64,000 bases of DNA from Marivita lacus (GCF_014637725.1 NZ_BMFC01000002.1:248907-312906); one strand, 5' to 3'; shown: positions 28,582-37,352, counted from the stretch's first letter. Made by a program: numbers and translations. The notes: generated by a model not told the origin, from the sequence alone.

Positions 28582-28630
28582 CTTCTTCTTTTTCCAAATA
28601 TGCCGGGGGGTGTGGGGGGCTGGCCCCCCA
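28582..28630. repeat. Dispersed intergenic repeat, family 1, copy A
   Basis: A 22-base core (28582-28603) is an exact reverse complement of 60729-60750. It is followed by a G run and the hairpin TGGGGGGC-TG-GCCCCCCA (28613-28630). It lies between ilvB and ilvN. A related but diverged copy is at 40681-40729. Confidence 0.7.
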
Positions 28631-28693
28631 CTGAAAGGGCGGTGTGGGCAATAGCCCGGAACGGATCGGACCGGCGTCAGCCGGTCCGAAAGC

Positions 28694-30448
28694 CTAGACC
28701 ATCACCGCGCCCTTGGAGCCGATGGCGTCCTTGGTCTTTGCCTCGCCCAGAAGCATCTTGTTGTGCGGCTCGCCCGACGGGATCATCGGGAAGCAGTTCT
28801 CGTGCTTTTCGACCAGGCAGTCAAAGATCACCGGACCGTCATAGGCCAGCATCTCCATGATCGCATCGTCGAGATCGTCGGGGTCCTTGCACAGGATGCC
28901 CTTGCAGCCGAAGGCTTCGGCCAGCTTGACGAAATCGGGCAGGGCTTCGGACCAGCTGTGCGAATAGCGCTCGCCATGCAGCAATTCCTGCCACTGGCGC
29001 ACCATGCCCAGACGTTCATTGTTCATGATGAACTGCTTGACGGGCAGACGGTACTGCACCGCGGTGCTCATTTCCTGCATGTTCATCAGCCAGGACGCTT
29101 CGCCCGCCACGTTGATCACGAGGGCATCCGGGTGCGCCACCTGCACACCGATCGAGGCCGGTGTGCCGTAGCCCATCGTGCCCAGACCGCCGCTGGTCAT
29201 CCAGCGGTTGGGGTCTTCGAAACCAAGGTATTGCGCGGCCCACATCTGGTGCTGGCCGACTTCGGTGGTGATGTAGCGGTCATAGCCCTTGGTCAGCTGT
29301 TCCAGCCGGTCGATCGCGTATTGCGGGCGGATCGACTTTTCCGACGGCTTGTACTTGAGGCAATCCACGGCGCGCCATTGTTCGATCTGGTGCCACCACT
29401 TCTGCAGGCCTTCCTTGTTGACCTTGCGCCCGCGCGCTTTCCAGACCTTGAGGATATCCTCGAGCACATGACCCACATCGCCGATGATCGGCATGTCGAC
29501 GCGGATCACCTTGTTGATCGACGACGGGTCGATGTCGATATGGGCCTTTTTCGACTTGGGGCTGAACGCATCAAGCCGCCCTGTGATCCGGTCATCAAAG
29601 CGCGCGCCCACATTGATCATCAGGTCACAGCCATGCATGGCAAGGTTGGCCTCGTAGAGACCGTGCATGCCCAACATGCCCAGCCAGTTCTTGCCTGATG
29701 CAGGGTAGCAGCCCAGACCCATCAGGGTCGAGGTGATCGGAAAGCCTGTCGCTTCGACCAGTTCGCGCAGAAGCTGGCTGGCTGCCGGGCCCGAATTTAT
29801 GACGCCGCCGCCGGTGTAGAACACCGGGCGTTCTGCGGTTTCCAGCGCCTCGACCAGTTGGGTGATGGTTTCCATGTCGCCTTTGACCTGCGGCTGGTAA
29901 TGGCTGACCTTGGCCTTGGCTTTTTCGGTATAGGTGCCGGTGGCGAACTGAACGTCCTTGGGGATGTCCACAAGAACCGGGCCGGGGCGGCCCGTTGTGG
30001 CGACGTGGAACGCCTCGTGGAGGACGCCGGACAGCTTGTCGGTGTCCTTGACCAGCCAGTTGTGCTTGGTGCAGGGGCGGGTGATGCCCACGGTGTCGGC
30101 CTCCTGAAAGGCATCCGAACCGATCATGAAGGTCGGGACCTGTCCGGTCAGAACCACAATCGGGATGGAGTCCATCAGCGCATCGGTCAGGCCGGTGACC
30201 GCGTTGGTCGCCCCCGGACCCGATGTCACGAGAACCACACCCGGCTTGCCGGTCGAGCGTGCATAGCCTTCGGCGGCGTGAACCGCGGCCTGTTCGTGGC
30301 GAACAAGGTAGTGGCGGATGCCATTCTGCTGAAAAATCTCGTCGTAAATCGGTAGCACAGCGCCACCGGGATACCCGAATACTGTGTCCACACCCTGATC
30401 CTTCAGGGCCTGAACCACCATTTTCGCTCCGGTCATTTGACGTGTCAT
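28694..30448 (-). CDS. ilvB: Acetolactate synthase large (catalytic) subunit
   Basis: 584 residues. With IlvN it condenses pyruvate with pyruvate or 2-oxobutyrate, the first common step to valine, leucine and isoleucine. The ThDP glutamate is in VRHEQAAVHAAEGYAR, with a GYPGGAVLPIYDE loop. The metal/ThDP segment reads AGEASWLMNMQE where the textbook form is GDGSF, a conservative Asp-to-Glu change. The start at 30448 (MTRQMTGAKM) follows GGAGC; an in-frame ATG at 30481 lies against the attenuator's T run without a ribosome site. Expression is probably set by the attenuator upstream. Confidence 0.97.
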   Translation of the reverse strand: MTRQMTGAKMVVQALKDQGVDTVFGYPGGAVLPIYDEIFQQNGIRHYLVRHEQAAVHAAEGYARSTGKPGVVLVTSGPGATNAVTGLTDALMDSIPIVVLTGQVPTFMIGSDAFQEADTVGITRPCTKHNWLVKDTDKLSGVLHEAFHVATTGRPGPVLVDIPKDVQFATGTYTEKAKAKVSHYQPQVKGDMETITQLVEALETAERPVFYTGGGVINSGPAASQLLRELVEATGFPITSTLMGLGCYPASGKNWLGMLGMHGLYEANLAMHGCDLMINVGARFDDRITGRLDAFSPKSKKAHIDIDPSSINKVIRVDMPIIGDVGHVLEDILKVWKARGRKVNKEGLQKWWHQIEQWRAVDCLKYKPSEKSIRPQYAIDRLEQLTKGYDRYITTEVGQHQMWAAQYLGFEDPNRWMTSGGLGTMGYGTPASIGVQVAHPDALVINVAGEASWLMNMQEMSTAVQYRLPVKQFIMNNERLGMVRQWQELLHGERYSHSWSEALPDFVKLAEAFGCKGILCKDPDDLDDAIMEMLAYDGPVIFDCLVEKHENCFPMIPSGEPHNKMLLGEAKTKDAIGSKGAVMV

Positions 30449-30487
30449 CGCTTTGCTCCGTTTACAGACACTTCTGTTCATTACGCG

Positions 30488-30516
30488 AAAAAAAACCCCC
30501 GATGTTCAGTCGGGGG
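30488..30516 (-). terminator. Attenuator terminator of the ilvBN operon
   Basis: On the minus strand CCCCCGA pairs with TCGGGGG (7 bp) around a 7-base loop, followed by eight T. It sits between the leader peptide and ilvB. The upstream half shares bases with a competing pairing: GCGCATGGG (30516-30524, plus-strand reading) is complementary to CCCATGCGC (30549-30557), which forms a 9-bp antiterminator overlapping the end of the leader peptide. Confidence 0.9.
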
Positions 30517-30541
30517 CGCATGGGGATCTGGTCTGGTTCCG

Positions 30542-30589
30542 TTACCGGCCCATGCGCGCTTTCTCTACAATGACTAGTACTCGTGCCAT
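30542..30589 (-). CDS. ilv leader peptide
   Basis: Fifteen codons encode MARVLVIVEKARMGR, behind a GGAGAG ribosome site. Residues 4-8 are Val-Leu-Val-Ile-Val, the regulated amino acids. If charged tRNA-Val, -Leu or -Ile is scarce, a ribosome stalled there should leave the distal leader free to form the antiterminator, letting transcription run into ilvB. With ample charged tRNA the terminator at 30488-30516 forms. Promoter, leader, alternative pairing and terminator are all present in about 150 bases. Confidence 0.9.
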   Translation of the reverse strand: MARVLVIVEKARMGR

Positions 30590-30613
30590 CTTGGCTCTCC
30601 TTCACGTGGCGGG

Positions 30614-30642
30614 ACATTATGTGCAGCCTTCGGGGGCGTCAA
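30614..30642 (-). promoter_or_regulatory. Promoter of the ilv leader-ilvBN operon
   Basis: Reading the minus strand, TTGACG, a 17-base spacer, then TAATGT. The leader peptide start is 25 bases past the -10. Confidence 0.8.
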
Positions 30643-30881
30643 CATCGAAAGCCAAGAAAAAAGTATCCGGAAGCAAGAAAATTTTGTCATTTATTACCCA
30701 AGAGGGCGGTCGTGGCGAAATTTTGCTAAAATCAGGGTGCTCTTGCTGTGCTTTCGAGCCGAGTCGCGGGGTGCTGGACACATGCCATGTGCACAAACGC
30801 GCGAAGATGTGAGTTGCGCGATGTGCCTCTGCCCGCCTAGGTTGAACCGAACAGTTCACGTGCAGACAAACGGAGGCTCAG
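30643..30881. other. AT-richer intergenic region between divergent genes
   Basis: About 240 bases between the ilv promoter and the small gene at 30882. TTGCTAAAAT (an extended -10 look-alike) near 30725 is the only promoter-like element I see. There is no repeat, RNA gene or convincing open frame. Confidence 0.4.
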
Positions 30882-31163
30882 ATGTTTGGAAAACGTAATC
30901 ATCGCATGCGGGCTTTCTCGACATGCCATGCGGCTGTGCTGGCGGTCTTCATCGTGCTCGCGCATTTGCTTTCGCTCGTGTCGCCAGGCGCGCGGCTGCA
31001 GGCGTCCGATCAGAACGTCAATGTGCCGGTCCATCCGGCAAACGCAGTTCCGTGTGAGCAGACCTCGGAGTCGGTATCGACTGAGGGCTGTGTGGTTCTT
31101 CTGAAGACCACGCAGGACGAGGCTGACCGCCTTGTACCACTCCGCTTCGGTCTGCGTCTCTGA
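30882..31163 (+). CDS. Small exported or membrane-anchored hypothetical protein
   Basis: 93 residues behind a strong CGGAGG site. The basic N-terminus (MFGKRNHRMRAFSTCH) and a hydrophobic stretch (about 17-38) form a signal peptide or anchor. The remaining ~55 residues are polar and contain two cysteines (C58, C70) that could form a disulfide. No family recognised. A terminator-like hairpin lies 127 bases after the stop. Confidence 0.65.
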   Translation: MFGKRNHRMRAFSTCHAAVLAVFIVLAHLLSLVSPGARLQASDQNVNVPVHPANAVPCEQTSESVSTEGCVVLLKTTQDEADRLVPLRFGLRL

Positions 31164-31289
31164 GGCACAGCGACAAGCGCGCAGGTTTGCGAGGGGTATC
31201 GGCGTGTTGCGTACCCTCAAGACCGCTTCGAGATAAACCATTTTCGCTGCGCATCAACCTTTGCTAGCGCTATCATCTCGTCAGGGTGG

Positions 31290-31314
31290 AAACCTCGGAA
31301 ATTCTGAGGTTTTT
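31290..31314 (+). terminator. Terminator-like hairpin upstream of the TRAP operon
   Basis: AAACCTC pairs with GAGGTTT (7 bp) around a 9-base loop, continuing into five T in total. It is the only clear structure in the 290-base gap before the TRAP binding protein and probably ends the transcript of the 93-residue gene. Confidence 0.6.
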
Positions 31315-31453
31315 GCCTAAAATTTATACGTCTGTAAGCGACGTTAATTATTTGCATTCAGTTTTTTTTCTGATTACCGTCCGCTCCACTAAATGATCCG
31401 CGCAAACAGCGGACTGGCTGTTTTTGTGCATCCAATTCCAGGGGAGGAAATAC

Positions 31454-32539
31454 ATGGATCGTCGTTCATTCTTGCGGACGTCTGCTGTAGGTGCAGGCGC
31501 TGCTGCCGCTACAACACTTGCGGCACCGGCATACGCGCAGGGCAATCGTACACTGACCATGGTCACATCGGTGCCGGACGGCTTTGCCGTGTTCGACGAT
31601 GCGGCCCAGCTTGCCATCGACTACATCACCGCCATGACCGATGGCCAGATTTCGTTCAACAAGATGCCCGCAGGTTCGCTTGTTGGCGCGTTCGAAGTGT
31701 TCGACGCCGTGTCCTCGGGACAGGCGGACGTGTATCACTCGGCTGAATACTACTTCCTTAACCAGCACCCCGCGTTTGCCTTCTTCACCGCCGTGCCCTT
31801 CGGCATGACGGCGCAGGAAATGGCGAACTGGTACTACCGTCGCGGCGGTCAGGAACTGCACGACAACCTGTCGAGCCTGTTCAACCTCAAGCCGCTGATG
31901 TGCGGCCAGACGGCGATGCAGCCCGGCGGTTGGTTCAACAAGGAAATCAATTCGGCGGACGACCTTCAGGGTCTGCGCTTCCGTATGCCGGGCCAGGGTG
32001 GTCAGGTTCTGGGTCGTCTCGGCGCCTCCGTGCAGAACATCCCCGGCGGTGAAATCTACCAGGCGCTGGCGTCCGGTCAGATCGACGGCGCAGAATGGAT
32101 CGGGCCGTATGCGGACGAGCGCATGGGCTTCCAGGAAGTCACCAAGACCTACTACGCAGCTGGTTTCCATGAGCCGGGCTCGACCCTGTCCATGGTGTTC
32201 AACCTCGAGATCTGGGAATCCCTGACGCCTCAGCAGCAGACGATCTGCAAGGTCGCCTGCGAAGCTGCGCACGCGCAAAACACTGCGCTGTCGCTGGCCG
32301 AGAACGGCGCGGCTCTGGCCCGTCTTCAGGCTGGCGGCGTTCAGGTCCGTCAGTTCCCCAATGACGTCTGGGATGCCTTTGGGCGTGCCTCGTTGGAAGT
32401 TCGCGAGGAAAGCATGGGCGATCCGATCTATGCCGAGATCGCCAACAGCGTGGCCGCGTCGATGAAGGAATCGTCCGACTGGTACGAGATCGCCGATGGC
32501 GAGTTCATGCGCCAGCGTAACCGCGTGAACGCAGGCTAA
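31454..32539 (+). CDS. TRAP transporter substrate-binding protein (TakP/FcbT1 type)
   Basis: 361 residues. A twin-arginine signal (MDRRSFLRTSAVGAGAAAA ... AYAQ) sends the folded protein to the periplasm. The body matches the DctP family, TakP branch: GLRFRMPGQGGQVLGRLGASV, LASGQIDGAEWIGPYADERMGF and YYAAGFHEPGS resemble the TakP pyruvate/2-oxoacid receptor, so a 2-oxoacid or similar monocarboxylate is a reasonable guess. The ATG at 31454 follows GGGGAGG. It heads a three-gene operon; a terminator between it and the permease genes should give excess binding protein. Confidence 0.92.
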   Translation: MDRRSFLRTSAVGAGAAAATTLAAPAYAQGNRTLTMVTSVPDGFAVFDDAAQLAIDYITAMTDGQISFNKMPAGSLVGAFEVFDAVSSGQADVYHSAEYYFLNQHPAFAFFTAVPFGMTAQEMANWYYRRGGQELHDNLSSLFNLKPLMCGQTAMQPGGWFNKEINSADDLQGLRFRMPGQGGQVLGRLGASVQNIPGGEIYQALASGQIDGAEWIGPYADERMGFQEVTKTYYAAGFHEPGSTLSMVFNLEIWESLTPQQQTICKVACEAAHAQNTALSLAENGAALARLQAGGVQVRQFPNDVWDAFGRASLEVREESMGDPIYAEIANSVAASMKESSDWYEIADGEFMRQRNRVNAG

Positions 32540-32555
32540 GCGTTTAACCTACAGG

Positions 32556-32591
32556 AACCCCGTTCGGATCATTTGTCCGGGCGGGGTTTTT
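32556..32591 (+). terminator. Intra-operon terminator after the TRAP binding protein
   Basis: AACCCCG pairs with CGGGGTT, with an inner TCGGA/TCCGG pairing, followed by TTTTT. It lies 17 bases after the stop and 56 bases before the permease gene. Partial termination here would explain binding protein in excess of permease. Confidence 0.8.
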
Positions 32592-32646
32592 GACTGCTCA
32601 ATAACCAAATATGCCGCCCCGGGAAGGGGCATTCAGGGGGCTTTGC

Positions 32647-33558
32647 ATGATCGACTTCATCCTTTGGGTGCTACAGAACATTGTCTTGGCCCCGTATAAT
32701 TTACTGGTGGCGCTTATCAACCCGGGCGCTTGGCTGAACTGGTCCAACCCCGAAGCCGTGATGCGCTTCATCTACTACGGCGCATCCGTCGAACTGTTCT
32801 TCGTGGCCTTCACGACCTTTCTTGTCATCACGGTGCTCGGCCTTGTCTGGAAGCGGGAAATCCTCTGGGGATCGGTCCTTGGGCTGGAAACCATGGCAAA
32901 CGGGATCGGACGCGTCGCCGCTTGGGCGGGTCTGCTGATGGTGCTGCAGCAGGTCATGATCGTGTTCCTGCAGCGCATCTTTCGCGTGGCTGAAATCCAG
33001 ATGGGACCGATGGGCACCGCGTTTGCGCAAGACCTGAGCTGGTGGGCCGAAGAGCTCAAGCTCTACAACGCCGCCGTGGTCGCGCTCTGCGTCACCTACA
33101 CCTTCGTCCAGGGCGGCCATGTCCGCGTGGACCTGTTCTATTCCAACATGAAATACGGCACCAAGCGCCTTATGGACATGTTCGGATGCATGTTCTTCAT
33201 GCTGCCTGCCGCAACCATCACCTATCTCTATGCGTGGTTCTTCATGTGGCGTCACCTGATGACGCCTTCCGTGACCGCGACCAGCGATCTGGACCGGATG
33301 CTGATGCAGTCGCGCATTTTCCGCTGGAACGTGGAAACCATCGGCTTCAGCCCAAACGGCTTCAACGCGTATTTCCTCTTCAAGATCCTCATCGTTCTGT
33401 TCTGCGTGCTGACCTTCGTGCACGCGATGGCCTTCTTCTGGCGGTCGCTTCTGGAATACATCGAGGGCGAGGAAAGTGACGGCAAGTACCTTGATCGGGA
33501 TGGGTTCTCGAGCGAGGCCGAAGAGATCGAACACGCGATCCACACCGGATCGACCTGA
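32647..33558 (+). CDS. TRAP transporter small permease (DctQ/FcbT2 type)
   Basis: 303 residues, considerably longer than the usual 160-200 for DctQ. Membrane segments lie at about residues 40-62, 85-110, 145-170, 185-208 and 245-268, so there are additional helices compared with the basic four. GGHVRVDLFYSNM is the family's characteristic loop (x-HVRVD). The C-terminus is acidic and cytoplasmic. The start at 32647 follows GGGGGC; an in-frame ATG at 32611 lacks a site. It couples the binding protein to the large permease. Confidence 0.9.
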   Translation: MIDFILWVLQNIVLAPYNLLVALINPGAWLNWSNPEAVMRFIYYGASVELFFVAFTTFLVITVLGLVWKREILWGSVLGLETMANGIGRVAAWAGLLMVLQQVMIVFLQRIFRVAEIQMGPMGTAFAQDLSWWAEELKLYNAAVVALCVTYTFVQGGHVRVDLFYSNMKYGTKRLMDMFGCMFFMLPAATITYLYAWFFMWRHLMTPSVTATSDLDRMLMQSRIFRWNVETIGFSPNGFNAYFLFKILIVLFCVLTFVHAMAFFWRSLLEYIEGEESDGKYLDRDGFSSEAEEIEHAIHTGST

Positions 33559-33638
33559 ACCGATGATGAAGCACAAGACAATGACGCAACAACAGACAAT
33601 GATGCCGGCAACGGCACGTAGCGGGGGGGCCGCATAAC

Positions 33639-35993
33639 ATGCCTTTCGGATTGGACGGAGTCGAGGTTGGTATCCTCATTGTCTTCCTGACGCTTTTTGC
33701 CGGGATCATGACGGGGTTCCCGGTGGCATTCGCCATCGCCGGCGCCGGCGTGATTTCCTTTGCCATCATCGCGGCGCTGGATTCGGCAGGGTTGCTGATC
33801 CATCAGGCGATCGACACGTCGACAGCCGAGTATTCCGCGCTGGTCGCCGAAGGCATCGCCCGCGACGCAATATCCGTGTTCCGATACCCGGACTTGCCGC
33901 GTGTCGAAGAGGCGCTGTTCCCCGGTGGCTGGGAACAGGCGATGGAGCGCAACATCTCCTTCATCGTGAACCGCATCAACGAACGGGTGATCGCGGGTCA
34001 GTCGATCGAAACGCTTCTGGCAGTTCTGATGTTCGTGATGATGGGCATCACGCTGGAGCGTTCGCGGATTGCCGAAGACCTGCTGACCTCGATGGCGCGG
34101 GTGTTCGGCCCGCTGCCGGGTGGTCTGGCCGTGTCCATCGTGATCGTGGGTGCGTTCCTTGCCGCATCGACCGGCATCGTCGGCGCGACCGTGGTGACCA
34201 TGGGTCTGCTGGCCCTGCCGACCATGCTGCGCAACAACTATTCGCCGGAGCTGGCAACCGGGGTCATCGCGGCGTCCGGCACGCTGGGTCAGATCATCCC
34301 GCCTTCGATCGTGATAGTCCTTCTGGGCACGCTGGTGGGCGACCTCTATGCCACCGGTCAGGAAACCCGCGCTCAGCTTGCCGGGTGTGGTGACGCGCTG
34401 ACCTTCCTGGGCGAACCTGCGGTTCTGTCGGTCGGCACGCTGTTCCAGGCGGCCCTGCTGCCGGGTCTCTTCCTTGCGCTGCTTTACGGTATCTATGCGT
34501 TCGGCTTTGCCCTTCTGCGTCCGGCCAGCGCACCGCCGGTGGAAATGGCAGGCTCCACGGGTGAAGTGGTCACGCGCAACGAGGCGCTGACCTGGTACCT
34601 TGCAGCACCTTTGGGGTTCATTGCGGCAATCGTGATCGGTTTCAGCGCGGGTGTCATCGGCTCGCAGACCATCTCCGTGTCGGATTACGCCGAACGGGCT
34701 GACGGGCCGACCCTGCGGACAAACGTTTCCGAACAGTGCCAGGCAGCGATGATCGACCTGCACGGTCAAGAGGCGTGGGACGAATCCGTTGCCCAGCGCG
34801 CCGCGATGACCGCTGCCGGTGATACCGGGGCCGTTGTCGAACTGACCGAGGAAGAACGCGCTGAAGCTCTTGTGCAGGCACGCGAGAACGCGGCACCGAT
34901 CGGCACGGGCGTTGCCACGATCTTCACTCTGCTGGGTCTGGTGCTGATCCTTGCGCGCGGCGTGTCGCCGTCGTCGAACCCGTTGCCGTTGATCATCGGC
35001 GGGATCGGTGTGGTGCTCGCCTTCCTTGCGGATGTGGTCTTCATCTTTCCGCGCACAGGATCGGGAGCGACCTTCCTGATCATGGCAATCCCGATGGTGC
35101 TCACCATGTTCGGCGTCTGGATCGCCATGGGACGATTGTCGCAAAACGAACTTCTGCGCGTGGTGTTCCCGCCGCTCGTTCTGATCGTTGCGGTGCTTGG
35201 CTCCATTCTTGGCGGCATCACCAACCCGACCCCGGCGGCGGCACTTGGGGCGGCGGGCGCGATCATGCTGGCGGCCTATCGCAAGCTGAAAGAAGAGCAG
35301 GGCGCAGCCAAGATCATCATCTGGGCCTCGCTCGCGCTGATCATCATGATCCTGCTGGGCGTGAATTTCGATTTGCGGATCACCCGCGAAAGCATCCCGG
35401 TCGAAGACTGGATCGCCTATGTTCTGGCGCAGATCGCCTACCACTTCGCGTTCTTCGGCCTGCTCTACAGCTGCTGGGTGCTGTTCCGGACCAACATCCT
35501 CGGGCCGGTGGTGCGTGAAACCGCCAAGGTCACGTCGATGGTGTTCACCATCCTCATCGGCTCGCAATTGCTGAACCTCGTGCTGATTTCGTTCGGCGGG
35601 GAACATTACATCCAGCAGTTCCTGCGGTCCTTCGACAATGAAACCATCGTGTTCCTTGTCGTGATGCTGATCCTATTCGTCCTGGGCTTCGTGTTGGACT
35701 TCCTCGAGATCATCTACATCGTCGTGCCCATCGTCGGGCCAGTGATCTATGGCGGAACGCTCGATCCGGCATGGGTGACGATCATGATCGCGATCAACCT
35801 GCAGACGTCGTTCCTGACGCCACCTTTCGGATTTGCGCTGTTCTACTTGCGGGGTGTTGCCCCGAAAGAGGTCACGACGGGGCATATCTATCGCGGTGTC
35901 ATTCCCTTCGTCGGCATCCAGGTTCTGGCGCTTGCGCTGCTCTGGATATTCCCGGGGATCGTGACGATCCTGCCGGACCTGATCCAGAACTGA
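33639..35993 (+). CDS. TRAP transporter large permease (DctM/FcbT3 type), enlarged
   Basis: 784 residues against about 430 for ordinary DctM. The core is recognisable: an N-terminal block (FLTLFAGIMTGFPVAFAIAGAGV), AASTGIVGATVVTMGLLALPTML, LGQIIPPSIVIVLLG, and a C-terminal LQTSFLTPPFGFALFYLRG. Two soluble insertions stand out, about residues 50-115 and about 345-425 (the latter containing SEQCQAAMIDLHGQEAWDESV and LTEEERAEALVQAREN). Extra hydrophobic helices follow between about 425 and 600. It transports substrate with sodium. A strong terminator follows. The insertion roles are unknown. Confidence 0.92.
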   Translation: MPFGLDGVEVGILIVFLTLFAGIMTGFPVAFAIAGAGVISFAIIAALDSAGLLIHQAIDTSTAEYSALVAEGIARDAISVFRYPDLPRVEEALFPGGWEQAMERNISFIVNRINERVIAGQSIETLLAVLMFVMMGITLERSRIAEDLLTSMARVFGPLPGGLAVSIVIVGAFLAASTGIVGATVVTMGLLALPTMLRNNYSPELATGVIAASGTLGQIIPPSIVIVLLGTLVGDLYATGQETRAQLAGCGDALTFLGEPAVLSVGTLFQAALLPGLFLALLYGIYAFGFALLRPASAPPVEMAGSTGEVVTRNEALTWYLAAPLGFIAAIVIGFSAGVIGSQTISVSDYAERADGPTLRTNVSEQCQAAMIDLHGQEAWDESVAQRAAMTAAGDTGAVVELTEEERAEALVQARENAAPIGTGVATIFTLLGLVLILARGVSPSSNPLPLIIGGIGVVLAFLADVVFIFPRTGSGATFLIMAIPMVLTMFGVWIAMGRLSQNELLRVVFPPLVLIVAVLGSILGGITNPTPAAALGAAGAIMLAAYRKLKEEQGAAKIIIWASLALIIMILLGVNFDLRITRESIPVEDWIAYVLAQIAYHFAFFGLLYSCWVLFRTNILGPVVRETAKVTSMVFTILIGSQLLNLVLISFGGEHYIQQFLRSFDNETIVFLVVMLILFVLGFVLDFLEIIYIVVPIVGPVIYGGTLDPAWVTIMIAINLQTSFLTPPFGFALFYLRGVAPKEVTTGHIYRGVIPFVGIQVLALALLWIFPGIVTILPDLIQN

Positions 35994-36015
35994 CCGGATC
36001 TATATCCGAACCAAC

Positions 36016-36044
36016 AAAGGCCGCCCTGTTTCGGGGCGGCCTTT
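36016..36044. terminator. Bidirectional terminator between TRAP operon and cupin gene
   Basis: AAAGGCCGCCC pairs with GGGCGGCCTTT (11 bp) around a 7-base loop. A and T tracts on the two sides let it serve both convergent genes. Confidence 0.85.
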
Positions 36045-36066
36045 CTCGTTGGTTGGGGGCAGGGCG

Positions 36067-36453
36067 TCAGTCTTCGTTGGGGTCGGCTTCGGCCTCTGCC
36101 TTGTCGTCATGTTCCGTCCCCGGAGCGTGCTCGGGTGGGGAATAGGTGGTGTAGAGGCGCATCATGCCGGTGCCGGTGTTCTTGAAATTATGATACTGGC
36201 CCGCGGGCACGATCGCCACGTCGCCCGCCGAGATCTGCATCTCGGCATCGCCGATCCGGCCATGGCCCATGCCGTCGACGAAATACAACAGCTGTTCATG
36301 GCCCTCGTGGACCTCGCCACCGATCTCGCCGCCTTCGGGAATGGCCATCAGCACCAGCTGCGTCTTGTCGCCGGTCCAGACCACGTCGCGGAATTTGTCG
36401 TTGCTGCGCGCCATCTTTGCGATGGGCATGACCAATGTTTCATGTTCCGACAT
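36067..36453 (-). CDS. Cupin-domain protein
   Basis: 128 residues. A single cupin barrel with first motif GGEVHEGHEQLLYFVDGMG (His/Glu metal ligands) and second motif ISAGDVAIVPAGQYHNFKNTG. The tail is acidic (EHDDKAEAEADPNED). The start at 36453 (MSEHETLVMP) follows AAGGAGC. It is probably a small metal-binding enzyme or sensor; cupins are too varied to name a reaction. It sits in a run of minus-strand genes ending at the shared terminator. Confidence 0.88.
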   Translation of the reverse strand: MSEHETLVMPIAKMARSNDKFRDVVWTGDKTQLVLMAIPEGGEIGGEVHEGHEQLLYFVDGMGHGRIGDAEMQISAGDVAIVPAGQYHNFKNTGTGMMRLYTTYSPPEHAPGTEHDDKAEAEADPNED

Positions 36454-36539
36454 GTCGGGGTGCTCCTTTGTCCTTGCGACAAGGGAACGTGTCGAGACGC
36501 GATCCGTTCCAAAGGGCAGAGGTCGGGACCGTCCGGCTG

Positions 36540-37352
36540 TCAGCTGCGCAGATCGGGAAGCGAGATATTGGCGACCTGTTCGGCAATCGGGTCGGTCGAC
36601 ATCGGGTGTGTGTCCGCCGAATAGCTGTCGGGCTTGCGGAATTTCTCCCAAGCGCCGTGACGGTACAGCTCGAGGCCCGAAAAGGCCGATTTGTACCCCA
36701 TCTTGGCGCTGCCCGGCACCCAGTAGCCAAGGTAGACATAGGGCAATCCCGCCTCGCGCGCGATCTCGACATGGTCGAGGACCATGTAGGTGCCAAGGCT
36801 CTGCGCGGGCACGTGGGGACTGTAGAAGGAATAGACCATGCTCAGCCCGTCATCGAGCACATCCGTCAGGCAAACCGCTTTCAGCTTGCGGGTTTCATGA
36901 TCGGTATATTCGATGACGCGCGACCGGATCGGCGTTTCCTCGACCATTGCGGCGAAATCGAACACGTCCATATCCGCCATGCCGCCATCCGCATGCCGCG
37001 CGTCGAGATAGGTGCGGAACAGCTCGTACTGGTCCTCTGTGGCCCAGGCGCTGGTGGCATGCCGCCGCAGAGTCGCGTTGCGCTTGATCGTGCGCTTCTG
37101 GCTTCGGGAGGGGCGAAAATCCTTGATCGAGATTCGCGCCGAGAGGCAGGCCGAACAATCCGAACAGGACGGGCGATAGAGCACGTTCTGCGACCGGCGG
37201 AAGCCCTGTTTCGACAGGCTGTTGTTCAGCTTGTCCGCGGCATCGCCCTGCAACGCCGTGAACAGCTTGCGTTCCATCCGACCAGGAAGGTACGGACAGG
37301 GTTGGGGCGCAGTTACGTAAAACTGCGGCGCAAGTGGCAGCGAGTGGCGCAT
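36540..37352 (-). CDS. bpt: Aspartate/glutamate leucyltransferase or arginyltransferase (Bpt/Ate family)
   Basis: 270 residues. An N-end-rule aminoacyl-tRNA-protein transferase: [14 protein letters not shown] opens the N-terminal ATE domain, C-rich [16 protein letters not shown] follows, and the C-terminal GNAT-like half has [20 protein letters not shown]. It transfers leucine (Bpt) or arginine (Ate) from tRNA to proteins with N-terminal Asp or Glu, marking them for ClpAP/ClpS degradation. Which amino acid is used cannot be read from sequence alone. It is independent of the neighbouring cupin and aspartic protease genes. Confidence 0.93.
   Translation of the reverse strand: MRHSLPLAPQFYVTAPQPCPYLPGRMERKLFTALQGDAADKLNNSLSKQGFRRSQNVLYRPSCSDCSACLSARISIKDFRPSRSQKRTIKRNATLRRHATSAWATEDQYELFRTYLDARHADGGMADMDVFDFAAMVEETPIRSRVIEYTDHETRKLKAVCLTDVLDDGLSMVYSFYSPHVPAQSLGTYMVLDHVEIAREAGLPYVYLGYWVPGSAKMGYKSAFSGLELYRHGAWEKFRKPDSYSADTHPMSTDPIAEQVANISLPDLRS

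Noticed and set aside
33252-35606. 784-codon leftward frame across the TRAP permease
   Set aside because: Antisense shadow; sequence is Arg/His/Asp-rich low complexity typical of reversed membrane-protein codons. The equal length to the real gene is coincidence.
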